This document shows positions 17,593-27,406 of a stretch of DNA of 64,000 nt, piece by piece. The DNA is from Faecalibacter macacae (GTDB lineage: Bacteria > Bacteroidota > Bacteroidia > Flavobacteriales > Weeksellaceae). The translations under genes and the position numbers were made by a program. Within the stretch, counting starts at the first letter, position 1, and every line of letters starts with the position of its first letter. Where the stretch lies: NCBI RefSeq assembly GCF_003687725.1, contig NZ_RDOJ01000002.1, forward strand, positions 187,249 to 251,248. The letters are read 5' to 3'. Under the pieces are notes generated by a model. The model was given only the letters and a program-made list of their open reading frames with translations. It searched no databases and was not told the origin of the DNA.

Positions 17593-19134
17593 TTATTTTT
17601 TTCCTTTTAAAGCATTCATCAAAAGCTTCATCCCCCAATCAATTAACTTACGAGTTGCTGTACGGCTAACATCACGAACCATTTTATTATCAGTCCAATC
17701 TGTTTGCTTTGCAGTCGTTTGTCTTCCTGAAGAAGTTGTTTTTGATGTTTTTTGTGATGTTACAGCTTGCGCTTGTTCTTCTAATTTTTGTTGTAGTATT
17801 TCGTTTGCAGAATGTCTATCAATTGATTGTTCGTATTTTTTTACTAATTGAGATTTTGATACAATCATATCAATCTCATCTTGTGTTAATACGTCCATTC
17901 TCGAATTAGGAGAACGCATATGCGTATATGCTAATGGTGTTGGAATTCCTTTCTCATCCAAAGCTGTGATGAATGCCTCACCAATACCTAATTGGGTGAT
18001 AACCTCATCTGCTTTATAATATGTGGTTATTGGATAATTTTCTACTGCTTTCTGAATTTCTTTACGATCTTTTGCCGTAAATCCACGTAAAGCATGTTGT
18101 ATTTTTAAACCTAATTGACCTAAAACTCCGTCCGGAACATCGCCAGGTACTTGAGTCACAAAGATTAAACCAATACCTTTTGAACGAATTAATTTTACGA
18201 TAGTTTCAATTTGATTCAATAAAGATTTTGTTGCTTCTTTAAAAATCAAATGTGCTTCATCAATAAAAATAACAAGTTTTGGTTTATCTGCATCACCCGC
18301 TTCAGGTAACTGAGTATAAATTTTGTTTAATAAACTCAACATAAAAGTCGAAAACAAATTAGGATAATTTTGTATATCAATTAATCGGATAATATTAACC
18401 AATCCTAATCCATCTTTTGTTTGTAACAAGTCGTGAATATCAAAACTTGGCTCTCCGAAAAATTTTGAAGCACCTTGTTGTTCTAATGCTACAATTTTAC
18501 GAAGAATTGCTCCTAACGAAGCTGGAGCAATTGAACCGTAACTCATGTTTAGTTCTGCCTTACCTTCTTTAGAATCTGTTACATATTGTAAAACTCTGCG
18601 AATATCTTCTAAATCTATTAATGGAAGATTTCTGTCTTCACAATATTTAAATATAATAGAAATTATACTTTCTTGAGTTTCGTTTAATTCTAATATTTTA
18701 CTGAACAAAACGGGCCCAAAATCAGTAACTGTAGCTCGTAATTGAACTCCAGGTTCATTTGAAATTGTTAATAATTCAGTTGGATTTCCTTTTGGTTCAA
18801 AAGGAATATTTAATGCTTCGTGACGAGCACGAATGTTTTCATCATCAATTTTTCCTGCAGCTGCAATTCCTGATAAATCGCCTTTAATATCCATTAATAA
18901 AGTTGGAACACCTTTTAATGATAATTGTTCTGCTACAATTTGTAAAGATTTTGTTTTACCTGTTCCTGTTGCACCTCCAATTAAACCATGACGATTTAAT
19001 GTTTTTAAGGCAACAGCAATTTCAGCTTCTTCTACAATCTCTCCATCCAATTTGGCTTTACCTAATACTATCTTATCATTTTTATAAGTATATCTTGATT
19101 GTATTTCTTGTACAAAATCTTCTCTTTTAGACAT
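17593..19134 (-). CDS. HerA-like/YjgR family ATPase (DUF853)
   Basis: A 513-aa cytosolic P-loop ATPase of the HerA/FtsK superfamily, DUF853 (YjgR) branch. Walker A is GGATGTGKTKS near residue 58, Walker B is LVIFIDEAHLIF near 290, and an arginine/sensor region GLIFVTQVPGDVP follows. A Ser/Thr/Gln-rich linker (about 450-480) precedes the basic C-terminus. The family's biochemical role is poorly defined; a motor or helicase function on DNA is inferred from relatives. It sits next to an exonuclease/GIY-YIG gene, which hints at DNA processing. Confidence 0.88.
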   Translation of the reverse strand: MSKREDFVQEIQSRYTYKNDKIVLGKAKLDGEIVEEAEIAVALKTLNRHGLIGGATGTGKTKSLQIVAEQLSLKGVPTLLMDIKGDLSGIAAAGKIDDENIRARHEALNIPFEPKGNPTELLTISNEPGVQLRATVTDFGPVLFSKILELNETQESIISIIFKYCEDRNLPLIDLEDIRRVLQYVTDSKEGKAELNMSYGSIAPASLGAILRKIVALEQQGASKFFGEPSFDIHDLLQTKDGLGLVNIIRLIDIQNYPNLFSTFMLSLLNKIYTQLPEAGDADKPKLVIFIDEAHLIFKEATKSLLNQIETIVKLIRSKGIGLIFVTQVPGDVPDGVLGQLGLKIQHALRGFTAKDRKEIQKAVENYPITTYYKADEVITQLGIGEAFITALDEKGIPTPLAYTHMRSPNSRMDVLTQDEIDMIVSKSQLVKKYEQSIDRHSANEILQQKLEEQAQAVTSQKTSKTTSSGRQTTAKQTDWTDNKMVRDVSRTATRKLIDWGMKLLMNALKGKK

Positions 19135-19163
19135 ATTGATGATTTTTATATTTAAAGATAAAA

Positions 19164-20207
19164 CTAATTATGAAGTTTATAACTTATTATTACAGGAAAA
19201 TGATCAGAAAATTTCTTTCGAATCACCTTTGCTTCAATAACCTCAAAAGGTTTTGAATGAAACATATAATCAATTCTTATCGGAAATTTAAACCCATGGA
19301 AAGTAGTTCCATTTCCTTCACCAGCTTGGATATATGAATCAGATAAAAATGAATTTAATGTTTCATATTCATAGGACCCTGGTGTAGAATTTAAATCTGA
19401 GGCTAATAATATTGGATGTGGTGATTTTTTAATGAAAGGAACTAATTCACGAAGTCTTTTTTCGTGCATTACCATTCCTCTAATTAGCTTTGATTCAATT
19501 TTTTTACTTGACTCTTCTATTTCTTCTGCTGTATTAGACTTAATAATATCTTTTACCAATGCTTTATCAATATACATTGGTTCCATATATAAATTTATTA
19601 CTCTTATTGTATCAAATCCTAAATCTATATCAAAATATGCTGCATGACCACTTAAATTACCTTCTGTTTGTTTAATTTCATTAGTCTTAATTATAGGATA
19701 TTTACTGTGAATAGATAGTAAATCATAATATTCAGAATAATAACCTTCTAGTTTATCTTCTTTCCATTTTTTTTGCTGATTTTCTCTACTTTCTTGAAGA
19801 AGAATAATATCAGTCAAATTATTTTCAATTAGCTCAAAAGTTCCATCTTCTTTAAAACCATGAGTATTAAATGTCATCACAGATAAGTTTGCAACTTCTT
19901 TTGATTGCTTACTAAAATTATGAATCGGATACGATAAATAAATTGGATAAAATGTTCCTGATGACAAAATAAGAACCAAAATAAAGTGGCGCCAAGAAAA
20001 CAATAACCAATACAATAAAAATAAAACAACTACGAAAAAAATGATTGGATAACCAATCGAAATAAAGTTGAAATAAGGAATTTGAACTGGAGTAAAAATT
20101 TTGTTTAAATATATAGTGTACGCGACAAGTAATACTATAAAATTTATAGTAAGCACTAATCTATTGAAATAATTCAATTTAAATTTATCGCGACTAAAAA
20201 CACCCAT
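19164..20207 (-). CDS. membrane-anchored endonuclease/exonuclease/phosphatase family protein
   Basis: A 347-aa protein. Three hydrophobic segments (about residues 15-35, 45-68 and 72-90) are followed by an EEP (DNase I-like) domain with MTFNTHGF, LLQESREN, the ASDLNSTPG catalytic block and the terminal SDHFPVI. The domain includes both phosphodiesterases and nucleases, so the substrate cannot be named; the membrane anchor points to an extracytoplasmic or lipid-linked substrate. It starts 1 nt after the second rhomboid gene, in the mutL-rhomboid-rhomboid-EEP order common in Flavobacteriia. Confidence 0.88.
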   Translation of the reverse strand: MGVFSRDKFKLNYFNRLVLTINFIVLLVAYTIYLNKIFTPVQIPYFNFISIGYPIIFFVVVLFLLYWLLFSWRHFILVLILSSGTFYPIYLSYPIHNFSKQSKEVANLSVMTFNTHGFKEDGTFELIENNLTDIILLQESRENQQKKWKEDKLEGYYSEYYDLLSIHSKYPIIKTNEIKQTEGNLSGHAAYFDIDLGFDTIRVINLYMEPMYIDKALVKDIIKSNTAEEIEESSKKIESKLIRGMVMHEKRLRELVPFIKKSPHPILLASDLNSTPGSYEYETLNSFLSDSYIQAGEGNGTTFHGFKFPIRIDYMFHSKPFEVIEAKVIRKKFSDHFPVIISYKLHN

Positions 20208-20208
20208 T

Positions 20209-21078
20209 TTATCTACCTTCCTTAAACAAGAAATCTTTTTCTTCTTTAGATAAACTCTCGTAACCTGAACGAGAAATTTTATCTAATATAGTATTTATTT
20301 TTTTTTGTTTTTCTACTTTTTGATCATTAAAATCGTAATCATTTTTCGGTACATTATCCGAAGTTGAATTCGAATAATTCTTATATGTTTTAAAATTTGT
20401 TTTCTTTTCTTTCTTCGAAATAACGCCTCCCAAACTTTGAATGAAGTTACCTAAAAAATCGTTTCCTTTTTCAAATTGTTTCATATATAAATAACCAAAA
20501 GCCATTCCGCCTAAATGCGAAATACTTCCACCCATATTACTTCCTTTTAATATAATTTGAAGTAAATCCATTACCAAGAAAAAATATCCAAAATATAATA
20601 TTGGAAAACTTGAAGGGATTAAAACTAATCGAACTGGCATTTTAGGATTATAACTAATTACAGCAAATAATAAAGTATAAATCGCTGCCGAACTTCCCGC
20701 CAAAAGACTTGTTGTTTTTATTGGAAAAACTAAAAACGCTAAACCTCCTGCTAATCCCCCAAAGATGTAAAATGTTAATAAATCTTTATCTCGGAAAAAT
20801 CTTAAAAACAATTGACCGATGAAATACAATAAAATCATATTCATAACCAATTGCCAAAGATCAAAATGTAACCAAGTATAGGTTAATAATGACCAAGGTT
20901 GTGTAATATAATTTTCTTCTAATCGAGGTAATCTTAACCAATTACTAATCGTATTACCTGCAAAATAATCTATTAACCACAAAGAGAAAAATATTACAAC
21001 ATTGATATAAATAATCTTTGTTGTAATATTTCCTGTTTTATATTTTAATTTTAAATCGTCTAAAATTCCGTTTATCAT
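20209..21078 (-). CDS. rhomboid family intramembrane serine protease (second copy)
   Basis: A six-helix membrane protease. The nucleophile Ser lies in LLAGSSAAIYT and the catalytic His in ISHLGGMAFGYLY. WSLLTYTWLHFDLWQLVMN supplies the usual oxyanion-region helix. A hydrophilic C-terminal tail of about 70 residues ends in SKEEKDFLFKEGR. The frame is open to 21144, overlapping the preceding rhomboid, but the ATG at 21078 (MINGILDD) leaves a 13-nt gap and a natural N-terminus. The GSSA motif deviates from the GxSG of its neighbour, so activity is likely but less certain. Confidence 0.88.
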   Translation of the reverse strand: MINGILDDLKLKYKTGNITTKIIYINVVIFFSLWLIDYFAGNTISNWLRLPRLEENYITQPWSLLTYTWLHFDLWQLVMNMILLYFIGQLFLRFFRDKDLLTFYIFGGLAGGLAFLVFPIKTTSLLAGSSAAIYTLLFAVISYNPKMPVRLVLIPSSFPILYFGYFFLVMDLLQIILKGSNMGGSISHLGGMAFGYLYMKQFEKGNDFLGNFIQSLGGVISKKEKKTNFKTYKNYSNSTSDNVPKNDYDFNDQKVEKQKKINTILDKISRSGYESLSKEEKDFLFKEGR

Positions 21079-21091
21079 AAACTTTACAGTC

Positions 21092-21856
21092 TTAATTTCT
21101 TCGGTATAAATTTTTCTTCCAATTTCGAATGAATAAGAAACCAATTAAAGCTCCACCTAAATGTGCAAAGTGAGCCACGTTATTCCAATCATAATTTTTT
21201 ACTCCTAAGAACAATTCTATGAAAATTAATATCGGAATAAAATATTTCGCTTTAACTCCAACTGGAAAAAATATCAAGGCTAATTTTGCATCTGGATATA
21301 AAACTGCAAACGCTATCAATAAGCCATAAATTGCTCCAGATGCACCAACCATTGGTGTTGTATATTGCTGAGCTAATGCAATTGCATTTGCATTATTTGC
21401 TACCTGAGCTGTAGTTTGGTTTATCAATTCGCGATGAATATTTAATTTCGAGGCATTATATACTTCAGATAATGAAATTCCATCAGCTTCAACTAGTTTT
21501 TGTAATTGACTAATTTCAATGTAATTCACTAAATTGAATAAAAAGAAACCTCCAAAACCTGCAAAAAGATACAATTTGAAAAAGTTTTTTTGCCCTATTG
21601 TACTTTCAACCGTAGATCCAAATGACCAAAGCGCAAACATATTGAATAATATGTGTGAGATTTCTGGATAGCTTGCATGCATAAACATATGCGTAACGAT
21701 TTGCCAGCTCTCAAAATTTGGTGAACCTGGATAAAACGCACCTAAAATCACAGATAAGTCTATTCCTTTCGATTGAAAAACAATCGACGCTAAAAAGAAT
21801 AATCCATTAATTATCAATAAATTTTTGGTAATAGTAGGAATTGGTTGTCCGATCAT
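21092..21856 (-). CDS. rhomboid family intramembrane serine protease (first copy)
   Basis: A 254-aa integral membrane serine protease with six predicted helices. The catalytic dyad is Ser in MVGASGAIYGLL and His in AHFAHLGGALIGF. HILFNMFALWSFG carries the conserved Asn-containing helix that stabilises the oxyanion. A lumenal loop insertion (about residues 105-150) precedes the Ser helix. It lies 2 nt downstream of mutL and upstream of a second, clearly divergent rhomboid. Substrates are unknown. Confidence 0.93.
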   Translation of the reverse strand: MIGQPIPTITKNLLIINGLFFLASIVFQSKGIDLSVILGAFYPGSPNFESWQIVTHMFMHASYPEISHILFNMFALWSFGSTVESTIGQKNFFKLYLFAGFGGFFLFNLVNYIEISQLQKLVEADGISLSEVYNASKLNIHRELINQTTAQVANNANAIALAQQYTTPMVGASGAIYGLLIAFAVLYPDAKLALIFFPVGVKAKYFIPILIFIELFLGVKNYDWNNVAHFAHLGGALIGFLFIRNWKKNLYRRN

Positions 21857-21858
21857 AA

Positions 21859-23685
21859 CTATTGTAATATTTTTTCAACCTCAGTTGTATTCATTTGCAC
21901 AAAAATTGGTCGTCCATAAGGCGAATAATTTGGGTTAGGCAATCTAAATAATTCTTCAACTAAAGATGTTGCTTGTTCTTCTTTTAAAGTTGTTCCTTTC
22001 TTCACAGCTGCATTTTTTGCTAAGATTTTAGCAAATGACTGATCTAGTTCTAATGTTTCTTTGAAATCTAATTCGTCAATAAAATCCATAAAGATAGAAA
22101 CAACGTCTTCTTGTTGCACATCAACCGGAATTGCGTTAATCTGAATTGCTTCTTCATCTAAAGAAATATCAAATCCAAAACTTAACAATTGGCTTTCTAC
22201 ATCAATTAATTTCTGACGATCATTAGGAGATAAATCCAATTCAATCGGAAAAAGCATTTGTTGTACTAATGCATTATCGCGTTTTGAGTGAATGAATTTT
22301 TCGAACAAAATCTTTTGATGTGCTCTATGCTGGTCTATAATTAATAATTCTCCACGATATTCAACAATCAAATATTTACTTTGCCACTGAATCACTTTAA
22401 AATGTTCAGTTTGTCCAACTTCAGACTCAAATAATTGATTCGTTTGTTCAAAATTTGATTCAAAAACTTGATGCGCATGATTATTTTCAATCTCCAACTC
22501 TACTGCATCATTATAAAAATCCATTGTCGATTTTATCGCAGACGGTTTTGGCGCTCTGTAATGATTATCATTAGAAAATGGATTAAAACTTTGATCTACA
22601 GAAATTTCAGGCATTTTAATATCTGCATCCTCTTTCGCTGATGGAATAAAAGCCCAGTTTGGATCTTGTTCAAAATCCAACGAAGGAATTACATTAAATT
22701 GACCTAATGCATGTTTTACAGCTGCTCTAATAATTGTATAAATTAAAGCTTCGTCCTCAAACTTAATTTCTGTTTTTGTTGGATGAATATTGATATCAAT
22801 TCGCGCTGGATCTAACTCTAAATACATAAAGTAAGAAGGTTGATATCCCGCAGGTAGTAATTCTTCGAAAGCATCACATAATGCATTGTGTAGATATGGA
22901 CTACGAATGAATCTATTATTGACAAAGAAAAATTGTTCACCTCTCGATTTTTTAGCGGCATCAGGTTTCCCTACATAACCTTTGATTTTTACAATCTCGG
23001 TATCTTCCTCTACAGAAATAATCTGAGAACCCAATTTTTTACCAAAAATCTGAACAATTCGTTGTTTTAAATTTCCTGCTTTTAAATGATAAATTTCTGA
23101 ATCATTATGATGTAAATAGAAACTTACATTTTCATGAGCTAAAGCGATACGCTGAAATTCATCCTGAATATGTCTAAATTCAACTTGATTTGATTTTAAG
23201 AAATTTCTTCTAGCCGGAACATTATAAAATAAGTTCTTTACAGAAATAGAAGTCCCTGTAGCACACACAACAGGATCTTGATTGCGAACTTCTCCACCTT
23301 CAATGATCAATTGTGTTCCTAACTCATCAATTTCACGCTTTGTTTTTGTTTCAACCTGAGCAACAGCTGCGATTGAAGCTAAAGCTTCACCTCTAAAACC
23401 TTTGGTATGGATAGAAAATATATCTTCGGTAGTTTTAATTTTAGAAGTTGCATGACGTTCGTAAGCCATTCTTACGTCTGTCACACTCATTCCACCACCG
23501 TTATCTATAACTTGGATTAAACTTCTACCAGCGTCTTTACATATTAATTGAACTGTTGTAGCACCTGCATCAACTGCATTTTCAATTAACTCTTTCACGA
23601 CAGAAGATGGGCGTTGAACCACTTCTCCTGCTGCAATTTGATTTGCTACGTGATCTGGCAGTAATTGAATAATATCATTCATCAT
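21859..23685 (-). CDS. mutL: DNA mismatch repair protein MutL
   Basis: GHKL ATPase that links mismatch recognition by MutS to strand removal. The N-terminal motifs are intact: IAAGEVVQRPSSVVKELIENAVDAGA, DNGGGM, and TKGFRGEALASIAAV. The C-terminal dimerisation domain is present, but the endonuclease motif reads DQHRAHQKILFE, with Gln where the metal-binding Glu of DQHA(x)2E(x)4E should be. The later ACR and CPHGRP motifs read AKNAAVK and SPYGRP. The protein therefore looks endonuclease-deficient. The first ATG of MMND is used; the second is equally possible. It heads the rhomboid/EEP operon. Confidence 0.96.
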   Translation of the reverse strand: MMNDIIQLLPDHVANQIAAGEVVQRPSSVVKELIENAVDAGATTVQLICKDAGRSLIQVIDNGGGMSVTDVRMAYERHATSKIKTTEDIFSIHTKGFRGEALASIAAVAQVETKTKREIDELGTQLIIEGGEVRNQDPVVCATGTSISVKNLFYNVPARRNFLKSNQVEFRHIQDEFQRIALAHENVSFYLHHNDSEIYHLKAGNLKQRIVQIFGKKLGSQIISVEEDTEIVKIKGYVGKPDAAKKSRGEQFFFVNNRFIRSPYLHNALCDAFEELLPAGYQPSYFMYLELDPARIDINIHPTKTEIKFEDEALIYTIIRAAVKHALGQFNVIPSLDFEQDPNWAFIPSAKEDADIKMPEISVDQSFNPFSNDNHYRAPKPSAIKSTMDFYNDAVELEIENNHAHQVFESNFEQTNQLFESEVGQTEHFKVIQWQSKYLIVEYRGELLIIDQHRAHQKILFEKFIHSKRDNALVQQMLFPIELDLSPNDRQKLIDVESQLLSFGFDISLDEEAIQINAIPVDVQQEDVVSIFMDFIDELDFKETLELDQSFAKILAKNAAVKKGTTLKEEQATSLVEELFRLPNPNYSPYGRPIFVQMNTTEVEKILQ

Positions 23686-23734
23686 TCTTCCTAAAGAAAT
23701 ATTTTTTCGATTCTTCTTTAAAATCTACTTTCTA

Positions 23735-23742
23735 CAAATATA
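23735..23742 (-). promoter_or_regulatory. -7 promoter element TATATTTG for mutL operon
   Basis: CAAATATA on the plus strand reads TATATTTG toward mutL, giving a leader of about 45 nt. No clear -33 element. Confidence 0.5.
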
Positions 23743-23800
23743 CGAACAATTCTAATTTTTAAACTAAATCTACTTGCTCTTATAGGTTGTAAAAAATAAA

Positions 23801-25300
23801 TTAACTGTTTTTTATTATTTCGTTTACTTGATCAAATTCTTTATCAATCTCTGTTTGATCTTGTTTAGTAACCAATGAAACTAAAATAATTGACACAAAA
23901 GAGCTGATAAATCCAGGAATCATTTCGTACCAATCTTTAAAAGAATGATCCATGTAAACCCATGATAAGACAACTGTAGCACCAACAATCATTCCAACTA
24001 ATGCACCTTGCCAAGTTGTCTTGCGCCAAAGTAAAGAAAGTAAAATTATTGGTCCAAAAGCGGCTCCAAATCCTGCCCAAGCATTACCCACAAGATTTAA
24101 AATAGAATCTTTTGGTGTGATTGATAAAGCCAGAGAAATAACAGCTACAATTAATACAGAAACTCTACTTGCTATCAACAATTGTTTTGATGTTGCTTTT
24201 TTGTTTAAAAATGCTTTATAAATATCTTCAGTTAAAGAACTTGAAGTAACTAATAATTGAGATGAAATTGTACTCATTACCGCTGCTAAAATTGCAGACA
24301 ATAAGAATCCTGAAATTAATGGATGAAACAAAACACGAGAAAAATAGATGAAAATTGTTTCTGCATCAGTTTTAGATGTATCAAATAATGACATCGTCGA
24401 TTGATCCAATTTTAATAAATAAGCAATACCTACTAAACCTACTAATAAAGCACCACCAACAGTAAAAATCATCCAAGTAATCCCAATACGTCTTGCTTTA
24501 GTTAAATCAGAAACTTTGTCAATCGCCATGAAACGAACCAAAATATGAGGTTGGCCAAAATATCCTAATCCCCAAGCTAAAAGTGAAAAAATACCAACTG
24601 TTGTAGTTCCCGTAAACAAATCCAAATAATTAGGACCTTTAGAGTCGATTAATTGATAGGTTTCTCCTACTCCTCCAATTTCAAGAATAGTTACGATTGG
24701 TACAATTACTAAAGCTAAAACCATAATTGTTCCTTGTACAAAATCAGTTAGAGAAACCGCTAAAAAACCACCTAAAAAAGTATATAAAACCACTACAATA
24801 CTTGTAACAAATAATCCTGTCATATAGTTCATTCCGAAAGCGGATTCAAATAATTTTCCTCCTGCAACCATCCCAGATGATGTATAAAGTGTAAAGAAAA
24901 CTAAGATTAATACAGATGAAACAATTTTTAGTAAATGCGTTTTGTCTTTGAAACGATTCTCGAAAAAAACAGGTATTGTAATAGAATTCCCCGAAACTTC
25001 GGTGTAAACTCTTAATCTTGGTGCTACGATTATGTAATTCATAAAAGCACCAAAAGTTAATCCTATTGCAATCCAAGAAGCCGATAATCCTGTAAAATAC
25101 ATGGCACCTGGCAATCCCATTAACAACCATCCACTCATATCTGCTGCTCCCGCTGATAAGGCTGTAACAGCTGCTCCCATTTTTCTTCCACCGATTAAGA
25201 ATTCTTCAGAATTTGATGTCGATTTTTTGTACGAATACAAACCAATTCCAATCATCAAAGCTAAATAAATTCCTATCGAGACAATTTCATAAATATCCAT
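23801..25300 (-). CDS. putP: sodium/proline symporter PutP
   Basis: Inner-membrane Na+/solute symporter of the SSS family, 499 aa with about 13 hydrophobic helices. The PutP-type signature is in the N-terminal third (EEFLIGGRKMGAAVTALSAG then ADMSGWLLMGLPG, with the Na+-coordinating helix 1 region). GFGAAFGPIILLSLLWRK lies near the C-terminus. It imports proline as carbon/nitrogen source or osmolyte. It is monocistronic, transcribed toward mutL, and divergent from the DUF255 gene with a gap of about 80 nt. Proline specificity is inferred from overall similarity to PutP. Confidence 0.92.
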   Translation of the reverse strand: MDIYEIVSIGIYLALMIGIGLYSYKKSTSNSEEFLIGGRKMGAAVTALSAGAADMSGWLLMGLPGAMYFTGLSASWIAIGLTFGAFMNYIIVAPRLRVYTEVSGNSITIPVFFENRFKDKTHLLKIVSSVLILVFFTLYTSSGMVAGGKLFESAFGMNYMTGLFVTSIVVVLYTFLGGFLAVSLTDFVQGTIMVLALVIVPIVTILEIGGVGETYQLIDSKGPNYLDLFTGTTTVGIFSLLAWGLGYFGQPHILVRFMAIDKVSDLTKARRIGITWMIFTVGGALLVGLVGIAYLLKLDQSTMSLFDTSKTDAETIFIYFSRVLFHPLISGFLLSAILAAVMSTISSQLLVTSSSLTEDIYKAFLNKKATSKQLLIASRVSVLIVAVISLALSITPKDSILNLVGNAWAGFGAAFGPIILLSLLWRKTTWQGALVGMIVGATVVLSWVYMDHSFKDWYEMIPGFISSFVSIILVSLVTKQDQTEIDKEFDQVNEIIKNS

Positions 25301-25378
25301 TTATAGCGTAATTTTTAACTAAGATAAAGTTTTTAAAGTTCTTTATTTGTCGGAAATTTAAATTTCTAATTTTTGAAC

Positions 25379-27382
25379 ATGAATTTTCAACAAAATAATC
25401 TTAAATCAGCGACAAGTCCTTATTTAAAACAGCACGAAAACAATCCCGTTTGGTGGCAATCTTGGAACGATGAAGTTTTAGCTTATTCTCAAGAAGTTAA
25501 TAAACCTTTATTAATTTCAATTGGATATTCTGCTTGTCATTGGTGTCATGTCATGGAGCATCAATCTTTCGAAAATGAGGAAGTTGCGCAAGTAATGAAT
25601 GATCATTTTGTTTGTATTAAAATTGATCGTGAAGAACGCCCTGATTTGGATGCGTTGTACATGAATGTTTCACAATTAATTCATCAATCAGGTGGTTGGC
25701 CTCTGAATGTTTTTGCCTTGCCTGACGGTAGACCTTTTTATGGCGGAACTTATTTCCCAAAGCATCAATGGACAGAATTATTGGATAATATTCAACAAAT
25801 GTATCATCACAATTATTCAAAAACGTTAGAATATGTTCATTCTATTGCGGATGGATTGACGAAAATGGAAACAATTGATTTAAAATCTAATTCTATTTTT
25901 ACAAAAACTAAAATTCAAGAAACCTTCGATTTCTGGAAACAACAATTTGATGATGAATGGGGCGGATTTAATCGTGCACCAAAGTTTATGTTGCCAAATG
26001 CATGGGAATCGATTCTTCGTTATGGTGTTCAAACCAAAGACGAAGATTTATTGATTCAGACAAAAATAACATTAGATCGAATGGCTTTTGGAGGAATTTA
26101 CGATCAATTAAAAGGTGGATTTTCTCGTTATTCTGTTGATCCGTATTGGAAAGTTCCTCACTTCGAAAAAATGCTTTACGATAATGGACAACTTCTTTCG
26201 CTGTATGCCAATGCCTACAAAGTTTTTGGAGAAGCAGAATATAAAAATGTAATTGATGAAACCGTTTCTTGGTTAAAAGATGAAATGCTTTCGCCAGAAA
26301 ATGCATTTTATGCAGCAATCGATGCCGATTCGGAAGGTGAAGAAGGTAAATATTATGTTTGGAATTCGAACGAATTAGAACAAATTTTAGAGGATGATTT
26401 TCCGATTTTCAAAAAATATTACAATGTTGATGGTTTTGGTGAATGGGAACATGGTAATAATATTTTGATGCGATTAACTGATGATGAAGATTTCTGTGAT
26501 AAAAATTCAATTTCATTGGATGAATTACAACAAAAAGTAAAAGCTTGGAAATCGATTTTGAATCCGATTCGTGAAGCGAGAATTAAACCTCATCGTGATG
26601 AAAAGATTTTAACTTCATGGAATGCAATAACAGCAAAAGGTTTGTGTGATGCTTATCAAGCTACTCAAAATCAAGAATATTTAGAATTAGCAGAAAATGC
26701 GATTCAATTTATTCTAACTAAACAATGGAATGGTGAAACTTTATTCCGAAATTATAAAGATAATCAAACAACAATTCCAGGTTTCTTAGACGATTATGCT
26801 TTATTAATTGAAGCTTTACTCAAATTATTTAAAACAACATCTCATCAAAATTATTTAGATAAAGCGCAGGATATTACTGAACAAGTTTTTAATCAATTTT
26901 ATAATCATAAAAATAAAATGTTTGCTTACAAATCTCATTACGATACGCCTTTGGTAAACGAAACTTTTGAAATTTATGACAATGTAATTTCATCTTCAAA
27001 TTCGATAATGGCAAATAATTTATTCAAATTAGGAAAAATTTTAAGTCAAGAACATTATATAGAACAAGCCAAACAAATGTTGAATAATATCGAAGAAAAA
27101 ATTCATAATTATCCAACTGGATTTGCGAATTGGATTCAGTTGTATTTGAATTTTAGTCACGATTTTAAAGAAATTGTCATTGTTGGTGATGAAGCGAATG
27201 ATTTTTTAAAACAAATCAACTCCTATTATATTCCAAATGCGATATTCGTTGCTTCTGAAATTGAAAATCTTGAAATTACTCAAAATCGTTTGATTAAAGG
27301 AAAAACTGGAATTCATATTTGCGAGAATTATGCATGTCAAATGCCTGTTTATTCTGTTGAAGAAGCGTTGGAGGTGATTTAG
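25379..27382 (+). CDS. DUF255 thioredoxin-domain protein (YyaL/SSP411 family)
   Basis: A 667-aa cytosolic protein of the spermatogenesis-associated protein 20/YyaL family. The N-terminal thioredoxin-like DUF255 domain (about 1-160) has the CHWCHVMEHQSF motif typical of the family. A long (alpha/alpha)6 N-acylglucosamine-epimerase-like domain follows, with RAPKFMLP, VPHFEKMLYDN and KILTSWNA. The biochemical role is unknown. The frame is open 6 nt upstream to a TTG, but the ATG at 25379 (MNFQQNNLK) is preferred. Confidence 0.92.
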   Translation: MNFQQNNLKSATSPYLKQHENNPVWWQSWNDEVLAYSQEVNKPLLISIGYSACHWCHVMEHQSFENEEVAQVMNDHFVCIKIDREERPDLDALYMNVSQLIHQSGGWPLNVFALPDGRPFYGGTYFPKHQWTELLDNIQQMYHHNYSKTLEYVHSIADGLTKMETIDLKSNSIFTKTKIQETFDFWKQQFDDEWGGFNRAPKFMLPNAWESILRYGVQTKDEDLLIQTKITLDRMAFGGIYDQLKGGFSRYSVDPYWKVPHFEKMLYDNGQLLSLYANAYKVFGEAEYKNVIDETVSWLKDEMLSPENAFYAAIDADSEGEEGKYYVWNSNELEQILEDDFPIFKKYYNVDGFGEWEHGNNILMRLTDDEDFCDKNSISLDELQQKVKAWKSILNPIREARIKPHRDEKILTSWNAITAKGLCDAYQATQNQEYLELAENAIQFILTKQWNGETLFRNYKDNQTTIPGFLDDYALLIEALLKLFKTTSHQNYLDKAQDITEQVFNQFYNHKNKMFAYKSHYDTPLVNETFEIYDNVISSSNSIMANNLFKLGKILSQEHYIEQAKQMLNNIEEKIHNYPTGFANWIQLYLNFSHDFKEIVIVGDEANDFLKQINSYYIPNAIFVASEIENLEITQNRLIKGKTGIHICENYACQMPVYSVEEALEVI

Positions 27383-27406
27383 ATTTCACTATTGAAATTT
27401 TAAAAC

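Noticed and set aside
24846-25130. Same-strand frame within putP
   Set aside because: Alternative reading frame of a clear transporter, with no independent start signal.
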